DNA from: JABURQ01 sp029243145
GTDB taxonomy: Bacteria > Planctomycetota > Planctomycetia > Planctomycetales > Planctomycetaceae
DNA length: 64,000 nt
Assembly (NCBI GenBank): GCA_965660145.1
Contig: CBFHYX010000001.1
Location: forward strand, 186,001 to 250,000
Direction of reading: 5' to 3'
Shown one piece after another: positions 7,926 to 17,800 of the stretch. How positions within the stretch are numbered: the stretch's first letter is position 1; each line of letters opens with the position of its first letter. The notes beneath the pieces are model-generated. The model did not search any database, was not told where the DNA came from, and was given only the letters and a program-made list of their open reading frames with translations. The translations under genes were made by a program, and so were the position numbers.

Positions 7926-9143
7926 TCAAGACAAATCGTTCAGTAATTTGATTAAGGGTAGAAATAAGGCTGTCACGATAAAGCCGACAGTAAAAGCCGT
8001 TATGAATAACAAGAATGGTTCGAGTACCACAGGTAGTAAATGAGCGCCATTTTCTGCTTGAACAGCATACGACTCACCGTTGGCCCTGAGACTTTCTTGA
8101 AACTCCTTCGGCTGATTGGACCATCGGAATGTAAGGAGTAGCGGTTTGGGTATCGCGAGACAGGATCTCGCCGCTTCGGTTAATATATTTCCCTGCTTCA
8201 ACTTAGCTGCTATCTGTAAACTTTCGTCTTCCAGTTGAAGATTTCCGCTTCCAGAGGCGGCCACCTTCACGGCAACATCAAGAGGAACCTGTCGTTCAAT
8301 CAGTTCGGCGAAGAGTCGGCAGAATGTTGAAAGGCTGGTGTTCTGAAATGCTTGACCGGTAAAAGGGAGACGATAGACTAATTGCTGGGTCAGTCGCTTC
8401 ACAAAACGCGCGCCAAACAGACGTACGATCAGCAGACTGATCAATAAATAAACAAACCAGCGACCGTATCGAGCAAGAAAGTCGGCAAGAGTGATGACCG
8501 TCACTGTGATCTCGGGAAGTTCGGTATCAAATCCTAGGAAGATGGCTTTAAATTTGGGAACAATACCGATCATGATAAAGCCCATCGCAAACACAATCGA
8601 AAGGAGGATCACCTGCGAATATAGCAGTCCACTCCAAATTTTCCGGTGTGTCTGAAATGCTGATTGTGTGATCGCAAAATACCGACTCAATAGCTCAGAG
8701 AACGACTGCGGAGGCAGTTTCAATTGAAACAGTTCGCTCAATACCGGGGGGAATTGCTGGCTCGATGATGCCGAGATTTCTTCCCATGTCTTCCCCGCTT
8801 CAAGCTGTTGGCTGAGAGACAGTAACGCCCGAGAGATATGGGGCGAAGGATGCTCCTCGGCCATCATGCGCAAGCCCGCTTCTAACGGTAAACCAGCACG
8901 TGTGAGCGACGCGAACGCTTCTCCCAACTCCTCGACATTCTCGTCACTAAACACCACATTGGCGGCTTCATCGTCGGACTTTTCACGCGACAATTGATCC
9001 GCGGCGTTTACCATCTGCAAAGTGATCTCAGCAAGCCCTTCCTGGGTGAGTTGCTCCTGTGCGGAGTGCAAAGAATCTGCTTCCAGGTCACCCGAAACAG
9101 GTTGCCGACTTTGGTTGATCGCTTTGTATTGATATCGAGGCAT
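7926..9143 (-). CDS. GspF-family inner-membrane platform protein (copy 2)
   Basis: This 405-residue protein is the most canonical of the three GspF-like proteins and has the usual length. It opens MPRYQYKAINQSRQPVSGDLEA, the standard GspF/PilC N-terminus. The first T2SSF domain spans about residues 70-190 (FASLTRAGLPLEAGLRMMAEE). The signature VPKFKAIFLGFDTELPEIT lies around residue 200. The second domain starts with FCRLFAELIERQVPLDVA, and the C-terminus ends FLPLIKLLNDLS. It is separated from its neighbours by 38 and 19 bp. It is expected in the inner membrane as the platform contacted by the GspE-type ATPase encoded at the head of the locus. Confidence 0.92.
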   Translation of the reverse strand: MPRYQYKAINQSRQPVSGDLEADSLHSAQEQLTQEGLAEITLQMVNAADQLSREKSDDEAANVVFSDENVEELGEAFASLTRAGLPLEAGLRMMAEEHPSPHISRALLSLSQQLEAGKTWEEISASSSQQFPPVLSELFQLKLPPQSFSELLSRYFAITQSAFQTHRKIWSGLLYSQVILLSIVFAMGFIMIGIVPKFKAIFLGFDTELPEITVTVITLADFLARYGRWFVYLLISLLIVRLFGARFVKRLTQQLVYRLPFTGQAFQNTSLSTFCRLFAELIERQVPLDVAVKVAASGSGNLQLEDESLQIAAKLKQGNILTEAARSCLAIPKPLLLTFRWSNQPKEFQESLRANGESYAVQAENGAHLLPVVLEPFLLFITAFTVGFIVTALFLPLIKLLNDLS

Positions 9144-9162
9144 ACAAGATTGTTTGAAAAAG

Positions 9163-10230
9163 TTACGCCAAATTGGTCATCAATTCGATGATGGGGTAAA
9201 ACAATGCTAACGCATATAACAAAACGGCGGTTCCCGCGATCGCGACAACGATCACGATTGGAAAAATGGTTTGAAAGCGGTCGCTACTCAACGCGGCTTT
9301 GCGAGAATACATATCGGACAAATGTGCCAACGTGGACGGCAATGAATTCTGACGCGATCCAATTCTCATCATCCCCACAAGAAACGGGGGCAACGCGCGA
9401 CCTGCGGGCAGTTCATCGGCTGGTGACTTGCCTTGCTCGGCGGCATCTGACCAGCGGTTTGCATCGGCCATCAATGCGGGGTCTCCCGTCGCTTGAGCCG
9501 CCAATGTTAATGCACGCGATTCGGGAACGCCGTATGTCATCAATTGAGAGGCGAAATGAGTGAACGTCGACCAATGCGAATAACGGACAAAGCGGGCGAC
9601 TCCCGGAAGATACCGACACCACCCATAATCGAGAGCTCCCCGATAACCGCGAGAGCGGACTCGATAAAGACTCATCGCAAGGGCCGCTCCCATTACCACT
9701 AACGGAACCCATCCGAGACGAGTCACTTCACGTGGTAACTTGCTGAGAAAATGAATGGCCCCAGAACCTTCCATTCCGAACCCGGCAAAAACCACCCTCA
9801 TTCTGGGCAGAATATAGAGACATGACGACCAGAACAGAAACCACGCCAGCATCACCACCAAAGTGGGATAGATCATCGCCAGCGTAATTTGATTGCGGGT
9901 TTCCTGCGCGCGGCGTGTGTACTGAGCCACTGATTCCACGGCATCGGCAAGTTGTCCCGATTCGGCACCCGCTGCCAGGATCGCCTGATAAGTCGTCGGC
10001 ATCTTCTGATCGACGGCGGCCAACGCATCGTGTAACAATTTTCCACGATCAATCTCGTCGGCCAATGCACGCGAATAGACCCGCAAACGACCAGAAACGG
10101 AAGACGAAAAACCATGCAAGCCAAGAGAAAGTGGAATACCGGCTCGCAGCAGCGATGTAATCTCCTCGTTCAAGGCGATGAATTGATCGGCTTTCAATGA
10201 TTTTGGAGTTGACGATGCTGAGTCAGACAA
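9163..10230 (-). CDS. GspF-family inner-membrane platform protein (copy 3)
   Basis: This 355-residue protein lacks the GspF N-terminal peptide and begins almost directly in the first T2SSF domain (FIALNEEITSLLRAGIPLSLG). The domain includes AILAAGAESGQLADAVESVA. The post-domain motif is present in weakened form as LPRMRVVFAGFGMEG. The second domain contains STFTHFASQLMTYGVPESRAL and ends in a hydrophobic helix followed by FYPIIELMTNLA, parallel to the tails of the other two copies. The start is a TTG with no clear ribosome-binding site, so a few residues are uncertain. It is the first of three consecutive GspF genes. Confidence 0.88.
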   Translation of the reverse strand: MSDSASSTPKSLKADQFIALNEEITSLLRAGIPLSLGLHGFSSSVSGRLRVYSRALADEIDRGKLLHDALAAVDQKMPTTYQAILAAGAESGQLADAVESVAQYTRRAQETRNQITLAMIYPTLVVMLAWFLFWSSCLYILPRMRVVFAGFGMEGSGAIHFLSKLPREVTRLGWVPLVVMGAALAMSLYRVRSRGYRGALDYGWCRYLPGVARFVRYSHWSTFTHFASQLMTYGVPESRALTLAAQATGDPALMADANRWSDAAEQGKSPADELPAGRALPPFLVGMMRIGSRQNSLPSTLAHLSDMYSRKAALSSDRFQTIFPIVIVVAIAGTAVLLYALALFYPIIELMTNLA

Positions 10231-10531
10231 GCGCAGGTTGCTTCAAACGAATTCGATGAACGACACAGAAGGAACTTCTGCGCCAATTTTGTGCACGATT
10301 CTGGAGTGGAGACTTAGATCTAACGAACACGGTGAGTGACTAGATCTTGGCGATCTCAATTTTTCAGGGGATTGTGGCAGATTTCTCGAAAGGAGAACCA
10401 TAGTGAGAAAACAATGACGAACGTCATCCTTAAAATGAAAACTCCCTCACCAACCCACATGGTCATCCCCAGGTATCTATTTGTCAACGATTATTTCAGA
10501 GTCGATCCTTGGAAGAGAGCCAGAATGGAGA
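10231..10531. other. Spacer between GspE-type and GspF-type genes
   Basis: No convincing gene is seen. A 36-codon hydrophobic reading frame exists on the minus strand, but it has no homology I recognise. The spacer holds the inverted repeat listed separately, and probably a promoter for the three GspF genes downstream. The 300-bp gap is unlike the tight packing of the rest of the locus. Confidence 0.5.
10316..10347. promoter_or_regulatory. 7-bp inverted repeat upstream of the GspF genes
   Basis: AGATCTA and TAGATCT form a perfect dyad with an 18-nt spacer, about 90 bp before the start of the first GspF gene. The centre-to-centre distance of 25 bp is not an integral number of helical turns. 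It may be an operator or chance. Confidence 0.25.
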
Positions 10532-11764
10532 CTAACTCTCGAAACGCTCGCGAAAACCGAGAATTCGCCGGACTTCCGCGGGAGATGTTTTACCGGCGTT
10601 CACGGCTGCGGTTGCCATTTGCCACCGAGAGTTCATTCCCGACTCAAGGGCCGCGGCTTCAATCTCGTTGGAGTCTCGATGCGCCAAGATTGTTTGGCGT
10701 ACTTTGGTGCGGTTGAGAGTCAGCATCTCCAGGATGGGAAACCGGCCCGCGTAACCCGTGCCGTCACAAAGTTCGCAGCCGACCGCGACACGCACTTGTT
10801 CGACCTCAAGCCCTAACCGGTCCTGCTCATCGGAACTTGGTTGCCCACACTCGCACAGTTTGCGTGCCAGTTGTTGATTGAGAACACACAATAGGCCGCT
10901 TGTCAGTTGATACGGCTCGATCCCCATGTCGAGTAATCGCGAAACCGCTTCTGCCGCACTTCCCGCATGAAACGTCGTGATGACCAGATGCCCGGTCAAC
11001 GCGGCTTGAAAGACCAGTTGTGCCGTTTCCTGATCGCGGATTTCACCTACGAGAATGACTTCAGGATCTTGACGCAATAAGGACTTCACCGCGACCCCGT
11101 AATCAAACCCGCGGGCTGGACGAATTTGCGATTGACTCGCCGCCGGAATGACGGCTTCAATGGGATCTTCCAATGTTGAAATCGCACGACGAATGGGAGA
11201 ATCTTCGGCAATCGCTCTGAGACAGGCGTAAGCCGTCGTTGTCTTTCCCGATCCTGAAGAACCGGTGAGCATGATCACGCCGCTCGTCTCAAAGAGATTT
11301 TGTTGAAGTTGTTCGAGAGTCTCGGCGGGATAATCAAGTGAAGAGAGCGTGCGATATTCGCCCGAGCCAACAAACAGCCGAATGACGGCCTTCTCACCAA
11401 ACATCGACGGGAACGTGCTCACACGTACCTCAGATCCGGCTTCCCGATTCTGTATCCGCCCTTCCTGAGGTACATCGGTATGATAAGTCAATAATTCGGC
11501 AAGCACCTTCAAACGAGAGATGATATTGGCTTTGAGAGCCTGCGGGAATTCGGCCACAAGATGCAATACGCCGTTGATGCGCCAATTCATTTCCAACCCT
11601 GATTCCCGTGGAATCAGGTGAATATCGGTCGCGTTGTGCTGTTTCGCCGATTCGAGAATCTGATCAACGAGTTCCGGCACACGCTCGGGATCGGCAGATG
11701 CGTCTCCGGCAAGTTGTCGATCAGCGAGAGCCTGTTGAAAGCTGATTTGTGGCGTGGCGGGCAT
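10532..11764 (-). CDS. GspE/PilB-family secretion ATPase lacking the N-terminal domain
   Basis: This 410-residue AAA-type traffic ATPase powers pilus or pseudopilus assembly from the cytoplasmic face. Walker A is GSSGSGKTT near residue 168, the Asp box is TLEDPIEA, Walker B is DPEVILVGEIRD near 233, and the His box is TGHLVITTFHA. A zinc-binding cysteine tetrad is seen as CECG...CELC near residue 310. Compared with GspE or PilB of about 500-570 residues, the N-terminal domain that docks to GspL or PilM is missing; the protein begins just before ATDIHLIPRE. The ATG follows an in-frame TTG four codons earlier. It heads the minus-strand pseudopilus locus. Confidence 0.93.
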   Translation of the reverse strand: MPATPQISFQQALADRQLAGDASADPERVPELVDQILESAKQHNATDIHLIPRESGLEMNWRINGVLHLVAEFPQALKANIISRLKVLAELLTYHTDVPQEGRIQNREAGSEVRVSTFPSMFGEKAVIRLFVGSGEYRTLSSLDYPAETLEQLQQNLFETSGVIMLTGSSGSGKTTTAYACLRAIAEDSPIRRAISTLEDPIEAVIPAASQSQIRPARGFDYGVAVKSLLRQDPEVILVGEIRDQETAQLVFQAALTGHLVITTFHAGSAAEAVSRLLDMGIEPYQLTSGLLCVLNQQLARKLCECGQPSSDEQDRLGLEVEQVRVAVGCELCDGTGYAGRFPILEMLTLNRTKVRQTILAHRDSNEIEAAALESGMNSRWQMATAAVNAGKTSPAEVRRILGFRERFES

Positions 11765-12087
11765 GGAGCAAATCAAATTAAGAGAGTGGAGTATTGAAGC
11801 TTCTCAATTGTGACTGATAAAGACGATGAAACCAACATTCAATTTATCATCACGGCGAACTTGACCTGTTTGCCGGGTGCCATGCTCTCGCTTGCGTGGG
11901 CATGTATCAGTTCTTATTCAAACAGTAGGTTGACGCGATAGCGTATCTCAACAATAAAGCGAACAAATGCCGGGTTACGTCTCGCTGCCCAGTCTAAACT
12001 AAATTAGCGATTCATGGCCGGTGGAACCGGCTTTACAAAACTGAACTCGACTGACACCAACCTACTTCCCACTTCAGATCATCGCCC
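11765..12087. other. Intergenic spacer with a palindromic repeat
   Basis: No gene is seen. The spacer between the GspE-type gene and the L-fuconate dehydratase gene holds one imperfect palindromic element, listed separately. Confidence 0.5.
11873..11904. repeat. Imperfect palindrome, REP-like
   Basis: Behind CCGGGTGC lies an imperfect palindrome whose arms run from CATGC to GGGCATG around a CGCTTGCG centre. About eight of eleven arm positions pair. I recall similar GGTGCCATGC elements between genes in other planctomycetes, but could not search. It is probably a dispersed intergenic repeat. Confidence 0.45.
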
Positions 12088-13392
12088 TCACACAATTTTT
12101 GAATTCCATGCGGTGCCGTGTGGGTATTCGTAATCGGAAATGGATGTCGTTTTCATCGTGATGCTGTATCCCGGAGCGGTTGGTGGCACATAGCAGCCGT
12201 CCTTCATCACAACCGGGTCGATGAAATGTTCGTGCAAATGGTCGGCGTATTCTGTGATGCGATCTTTGAGAGATCCACTCACGCTGATGAAGTCAAACAT
12301 CGAAAGGTGTTGGACGTATTCGCAAAGTCCCACGCCGCCCGCATGGGGGCAGACCGGGATCTCAAACTTGGCCGCCATCAAGAGAACGGCCAGGATTTCG
12401 TTCACGCCGCCCAGTCGGCAACTATCGATCTGACAAATCTGCATGCCACCCGCTTGCATGAACTGTTTGAACATCACCCGGTTGGCACAATGTTCTCCCG
12501 TGGCAACTTTAATAGGAGAGACGGCTTCAGCGATGGCCGCGTGTCCGAGAATATCGTCGGGGCTGGTCGGCTCTTCAATAAACCACGGATCAAACTGAGC
12601 CAAATGCTTCATCCATTCAATCGCTTGTGGCACATCCCAGACCTGATTGGCGTCCATCATGATGCGCGCGTCGGGGCCGACCTCTTCGCGAATGATGCGC
12701 GCTCGGCGTATATCGTCTTCCAGATCGCGACCAACCTTGATCTTGAACACTTTCCAGCCGCGCTCTTTGAGTGATTGACACAACGAACGCAATTGTTCGT
12801 CCGAATATCCCAGCCAACCAGCGGAGGTGGTGTACGATGGATAGCCGTGCTCTTCGAGGTAGCCTATGCGATGGGCCTTGGTCGGTTCGCAGTGTTCGAG
12901 GATTTCGAGCGCCTGTTCGCGGGTGAGGGCATCGGTGATGTAACGAAAATCGATGCAATTGACCAACTCTGCAGGGGTCATGTCGGAGAGTAACTTCCAA
13001 AGGGGTTTCTCTTCCACTTTCGCGTAGAGGTCCCAAACCGCATTCACGACGGCAGCCGTCGCGAGATGAATGACTCCCTTTTCAGGGCCGACCCAGCGAA
13101 GTTGACTATCGCCGGTGATCATTCTCCAGAACCTGCCCATATCGGCAGTGAACTCTTCGAGTGTTTTCCCGACAACCAGCGGAGCGAGTGCATTGCAGGC
13201 TTGGACACACAATTCATTCCCACGACCGATGGTGAAGGTCATGCCGTGCCCTTCGAGGCCGTCGGCATCCGTCTCCAGAATGACATAAGCGGCGGAATAA
13301 TCAGGATCAGGATTCATGGCGTCAGAGCCATGAAGTTCCTGCGATGTGGGGAAGCGAATGTCTTTGGCGATCAGATTTGTGATGGTGGGCAT
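12088..13392 (-). CDS. fucD: L-fuconate dehydratase (enolase superfamily)
   Basis: This 434-residue enolase-superfamily protein has the length and N-terminus of L-fuconate dehydratases: DIRFPTSQELHGSDAMNPDPDYSAAY is cut here to its key part, SQELHGSDAMN. Catalytic features are the KIKVG base motif near residue 220, metal ligands in MMDANQVWD, EEPTSPDD and ATGEH, and the late His in CPHAGGVGL. The enzyme removes water from L-fuconate to give 2-keto-3-deoxy-L-fuconate in the non-phosphorylating L-fucose pathway, in the cytoplasm. A DUF1501 and a DUF1549/1553 gene stand upstream on the same strand. Other fucose-pathway genes were not found in the window. Confidence 0.93.
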   Translation of the reverse strand: MPTITNLIAKDIRFPTSQELHGSDAMNPDPDYSAAYVILETDADGLEGHGMTFTIGRGNELCVQACNALAPLVVGKTLEEFTADMGRFWRMITGDSQLRWVGPEKGVIHLATAAVVNAVWDLYAKVEEKPLWKLLSDMTPAELVNCIDFRYITDALTREQALEILEHCEPTKAHRIGYLEEHGYPSYTTSAGWLGYSDEQLRSLCQSLKERGWKVFKIKVGRDLEDDIRRARIIREEVGPDARIMMDANQVWDVPQAIEWMKHLAQFDPWFIEEPTSPDDILGHAAIAEAVSPIKVATGEHCANRVMFKQFMQAGGMQICQIDSCRLGGVNEILAVLLMAAKFEIPVCPHAGGVGLCEYVQHLSMFDFISVSGSLKDRITEYADHLHEHFIDPVVMKDGCYVPPTAPGYSITMKTTSISDYEYPHGTAWNSKIV

Positions 13393-13508
13393 GATATTGA
13401 AGATTGTAAGGTGGCGGAGTGTTACTGTCAGAAGTCAAAGAAATCATTAGAACGAGATTCACATGTGCTTCCAAGTACACGCCAGAAACAGCAGTGGTGA
13501 GTCAGCAT

Positions 13509-14789
13509 TCATCCGAAGAGATCCTGGATGACGCGGCCGTTGGGTATGAGACTCACCGGGCGTCCGGTGCGTGTGTAATACTCTTTATGATGATCGATTC
13601 CCAATGCGTGAAAGATGGAGGCACCGAGATCATCGGGATGGATGTCGGTGTCGTCGGTCGGGCCTTCCCCTTTGGCGTCCGTCGCGCCAATGAGTTGTCC
13701 CGGTTTGACGCCTCCTCCCGTCATGAGACACCAGTTAGCACGCGGGTAGTGATCGCGACCCACGTTTTGATTGATTTTGGGAGTTCGCCCGAATTCGCCC
13801 ATCGCGATGACCAATGTCCGCTCCAACAGCCCTTTTTCTCGTAAAGCGGTAACGGCAGCCGTCAGTCCAAGATCGATGGGAGGCATTAGTCGCTGGTGGC
13901 CTTCAAAGTTATCCAGATGCGTATCCCATCCTTGGTTGGTCACCGTGACAAATTTCACGCCCGACTCGATCAATCGAGTCGCTAACAGCAAACTTTGCGA
14001 AACGTCGTCGCTACCAAACAACTTTCGGATGCTGTCAGGTTCACGACTGACATCGAATGCCAGTTGCGTTTTGTCAGAAGTGATCATGTTGAATGCTTGC
14101 CCGCTGAAAGTGTCAAGCGCTTCGAGGAGCGGGCTGTCGGTGTTGGCCTCGCGCAGGCGGGTATCGAGGTCGGCGAGTAGTTTTTCTCGCCGCTCGATCT
14201 TGTCGACTGTGACGCCCGCAGCGGGTGAGATACCGCGAACCGAAAACGGTTCTCCCGGTTTAGGAATCGCATTGGTTTTGAACGGGGCAAAGCCATCTCC
14301 CATATACCCAGCCGACCATTCGGTTTGAGGAATCGCCACGTAAGGTGGAAGATCGGGATCGCCCGGCAGCTCTTTCATCACAATCGAACCGTATGAAGGG
14401 TATTTGAGTGCCGGGCCGGGGCGATTACCGGTGGCAATATAAGCCTGTCCTTGCGGATGGTCTCCCGTGGTGTGAGAAATGCCACGAATCAGCGTGAATT
14501 GGTCAATCGATTGAGCCAGTTTGGGAAGATGTTCGCAGACCGCCAGTCCTGGAATTTTTGAAGAGATGGAAGAGAATTCGCTTTTGGTTTCTGCCGAAAG
14601 GTTTTCTTTCATATCGAGTGTGTCGAGATGGGCGGGACCACCGGCAAGATTCAGAAATAAGACGGCATCGGCAGAGGGAGCGTTCTGTCCTTCGGCGTGC
14701 GCAAGCCTGAGAAAATTGGGTAGCGAGAGCCCTGTTGTTCCGAGAACCCCGGCTTGCAAAATTCCGCGTCGTGAGATGTGGTTCGTCAT
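13509..14789 (-). CDS. DUF1501 protein, Tat-exported
   Basis: This 426-residue protein starts with a twin-arginine type signal (ISRRGILQAGVLGTTGLSLPNFL). The DUF1501 body shows LFLNLAGGPAHLDTLDMK near the front, the mid motif VTNQGWDTH, and ERTLVIAMGEFGRTPKIN with GRDHYPRANW toward the end. The Asp, His and Glu residues in these motifs resemble alkaline-phosphatase/sulfatase-superfamily metal ligands. The substrate is unknown. The gene is 12 bp downstream of the large DUF1549/DUF1553 gene, the usual planctomycete arrangement, so the two products probably work together outside the cytoplasm. Confidence 0.9.
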   Translation of the reverse strand: MTNHISRRGILQAGVLGTTGLSLPNFLRLAHAEGQNAPSADAVLFLNLAGGPAHLDTLDMKENLSAETKSEFSSISSKIPGLAVCEHLPKLAQSIDQFTLIRGISHTTGDHPQGQAYIATGNRPGPALKYPSYGSIVMKELPGDPDLPPYVAIPQTEWSAGYMGDGFAPFKTNAIPKPGEPFSVRGISPAAGVTVDKIERREKLLADLDTRLREANTDSPLLEALDTFSGQAFNMITSDKTQLAFDVSREPDSIRKLFGSDDVSQSLLLATRLIESGVKFVTVTNQGWDTHLDNFEGHQRLMPPIDLGLTAAVTALREKGLLERTLVIAMGEFGRTPKINQNVGRDHYPRANWCLMTGGGVKPGQLIGATDAKGEGPTDDTDIHPDDLGASIFHALGIDHHKEYYTRTGRPVSLIPNGRVIQDLFG

Positions 14790-14801
14790 AACTTCTCTCG
14801 A

Positions 14802-17800
14802 TCAATGATTCGTCAAAAACTCTTGCGTGTTGATAAGTACCCACATGAGATCACGCAGTCCTTCGACGGTATTCTCGGACAATCTTAAATGTTCCCGGCT
14901 GCGGGACAATTCCTGTTCCGTGGGTTCACGACTGACGGTTCTTAAATAGGCAGTGCGGATCAGTTGCTCAAATTCAGGAATGGAAGGCTCGGTCCCCGAT
15001 TTTGGTTGGAACAACACTGCGTTAGATGTCTCTGAAGTGAGCGATTGATTCAATTCGTGAGCCGTTTCCAGCAGCCAGCCATCCTTGCGTTGTAACCATT
15101 CATTGACTTCGTGATCGTTTCGGAGATACAACGATTGTAAGAGTGTCGGAGATTGTTGGCGTTCGCAGTCGCAATTGGTTGTCCGCAAAGGTTTTCCAAA
15201 GACCAGAAGTGAATAATCGATCCCTCGGGTTTGAATCGATTTGGGGTGTTGAGTAATCTTGCGACCCTTGGTGTTCGACGACCAGGTTTCGAGTCGCCCA
15301 CGATTCGCGGTCGCTTGTTGAATGGCGTCAATGGTGACCTCCGCTGGCAACCGTCGAATCAAGGCGTGAGAGAAATTCCGTTCGTCAGTTTTGTTGGTTT
15401 CATTGGTTCGCCAACTACGTTGATAAGCATGACTATTCGCAATAGTGCGGTGCAACCACTTCATATCATAACCTTCTTCGATAAAGCGTTTGCTCAACCA
15501 TCCCAGCAATGCTTTATTGCTTGGAGGGTTGGCCATGTTGAAGTCGTCTGGCGGGCTGACGATTCCGACGCCGAAGTAATGTTCCCAGATGCGATTGACC
15601 ATCGCCGGGGCAAAGTAGGGATTGTCTTCGCCGAGCAACCAGGCCATCAAGGGTTCACGAGGATCATCATATTGATTGAGGTCAATTTCCTGATCGCCGA
15701 GCAGCTTGGCGATTTGTGGTTTCTCTCCTGGCTTTTCGATCCAAATTTCATTCCAGGGAATCGGTAATCCTTCTGCGGAAACCCGCAGGTACATTTGTCG
15801 CCGGAGTGCTGCCGTGTCAAGTTTTATGGGAACACCGAGTTTGGTTTTGAGAGTCGCTTGAACAATTTTCGCACCGGGGGCGATGCCCGCTTTGACCCGT
15901 GTAAAAAACTGCGTGAATTGTTCGAAGTCCTGTTTCGACCATTGGTCGAAGGGATGTTTGTGGCATTGCGAGCATTGCAACCGCACTCCCATAAACACAT
16001 ATCCGAAGGACAAAGCACGATCAGTCGGTAGCTGATTATTGCTGCGGAACCAGTAATAATGCATGGGATTGTCGGGCGCGGTGTAATCTGTGGGATCCTG
16101 CCGACTCAGAAATCGGCTCTGTTCAGCCGCGTACTCTTCGTACTTTTGGCCCGGTTTACGACTGCGGGCAAGAACGATCCCGGCTGCGATTTCATCCCAT
16201 CCGATATTGTCGGCAATACGACGACGCAACCATTGATTCCATTGGATGGAGGCGGGTGTATTCATGTCGGTCGTGCCGAGATATTGCGAGTTGCTACCGG
16301 TCAGGTCGGCCAGTTGCATTGACCACCAATCGGCATGCGGGGGAGATTTCAGGAGGTCTTCAATCTTGTGTTTTCGTTTGTCGGAGGAAGCGTCGTTGAC
16401 AAAGTATCGAACCTCGTCCGGTGTGGGCAGAGTTCCCGTGATGTCGAGCGATACTCGACGGAGAAACTCCTCATCGGTACAAAGTTCTGAAGGGATGATC
16501 CCGAGCTTGGAAAGTTTCTCAACCACAAGCTTATCAATCGGTGTCGGCGTTGCGATTTCAGGAAATCGATCACCGGTCTGATCACTCACGGGCAAGATCA
16601 CTTGTGTTGAGAAAATGGCATTATCATAGAATGAAACGACATAGGTGCCTCCTGCCGAGATCGAGGTCATCAACCCATCTTCATTAACCTCGACAATCGC
16701 ATCATCGTTCGATTGAAATCGAGTCAGCGGAGTGACATCTTCTTTCGTACCGTCTGCCCAGATGGCAATACACATCAATTGAACCGTTTCGCCAGGTTTG
16801 GCGAATGTCATTTCTGTGGGTGTCACGTCAAACTTGACGATACGATCTGGTTTCTCATCGATCCCTTTCGCACCGTTGGCGATCCATTGTTTTAGTAATT
16901 CATGTTGCCAACTTTCCTTCTCAAATCGTTGGCCTCCTCCATGCTCGTCGCCATGAGTGGGCTTCTCGATGATCAGACTTTGATCGGGAGAGGTCAAATT
17001 CACGCGCGGCTCTTCCCCGCCGGTCATCGCTTCCAAATCTTTTTGGAAGTCATATCCAAACATCGAGAGTGTAAAACCACCCTGTCCCTGAAAAGAACCA
17101 TGACACGTCCGCCCATTACAACCGACCCGACCAAGCATGGGCATCACGTGCTTTTGGAAATCGGGAACTTCTTTCGTTTGAGAGAGTCGCTGAGTAAGCC
17201 GTAGAGAAATTGCTGGTTGCGCGACTTGGGATTCATCAATCGCATCATCGCCGATCATAAGAGGTTCGGGAGCCGACAATTTTTGTCCTGCCCGAAATTT
17301 TTGAAAGACGGAGAGCTGTTTCGTCGATTCAGGATCATGCAGTACCACCAACTGAGGTCGCTTCTGATGGAGGAACTCTAAATCAGTAGGTTGGACTGGA
17401 GTTTCATGTAGCAGAACGGTTTTGAGATTCGGGAAATCCGCCAGAAACCGAAAACTGGCGGCCCGCTCTTCAAGCCCTTGCAGGCTCAGCAATTCGAGAG
17501 TCTCCAATGCCAAGAGTCGAGCAAGCCCCCCAGAAGTGATGGCCGTCTCATTGAGAGAAAGTGTTTTGAGAGTCGTCAGTTTCGTCAAAGATTCAAGACC
17601 TTCATCCGTGATCTTCGTACGGTCGAGATACAAGTGTTCGAGCTTGGGAAGTTTGGAGATGCGCGACAAAGTCTTATCAGTAATACCGGAATCGGAAAGA
17701 TACAGAGTGTCGAGGTTGGTCAGTTGTTCGAGGTGGGCAAGACCGGCATCGGTGACATGGGGTGAGACGACAGCGAGATAATCGAGGTGCTTGAACGTGG

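Noticed and set aside
10400..10510. 36-codon hydrophobic frame on the minus strand between the GspE-type and GspF-type genes
   Set aside because: Short, no ribosome-binding site that stands out, no recognised family; chance frame is as likely.
3935..11764. Complete type II secretion system or type IV pilus
   Set aside because: Secretin, GspL/M or PilM/N/O and prepilin peptidase genes are absent; only ATPase, GspF-type and prepilin-like genes are seen.
12088..13392. Link of L-fuconate dehydratase to a bacterial microcompartment for fucose degradation
   Set aside because: No BMC shell-protein or aldolase/aldehyde-dehydrogenase genes are present in the window.
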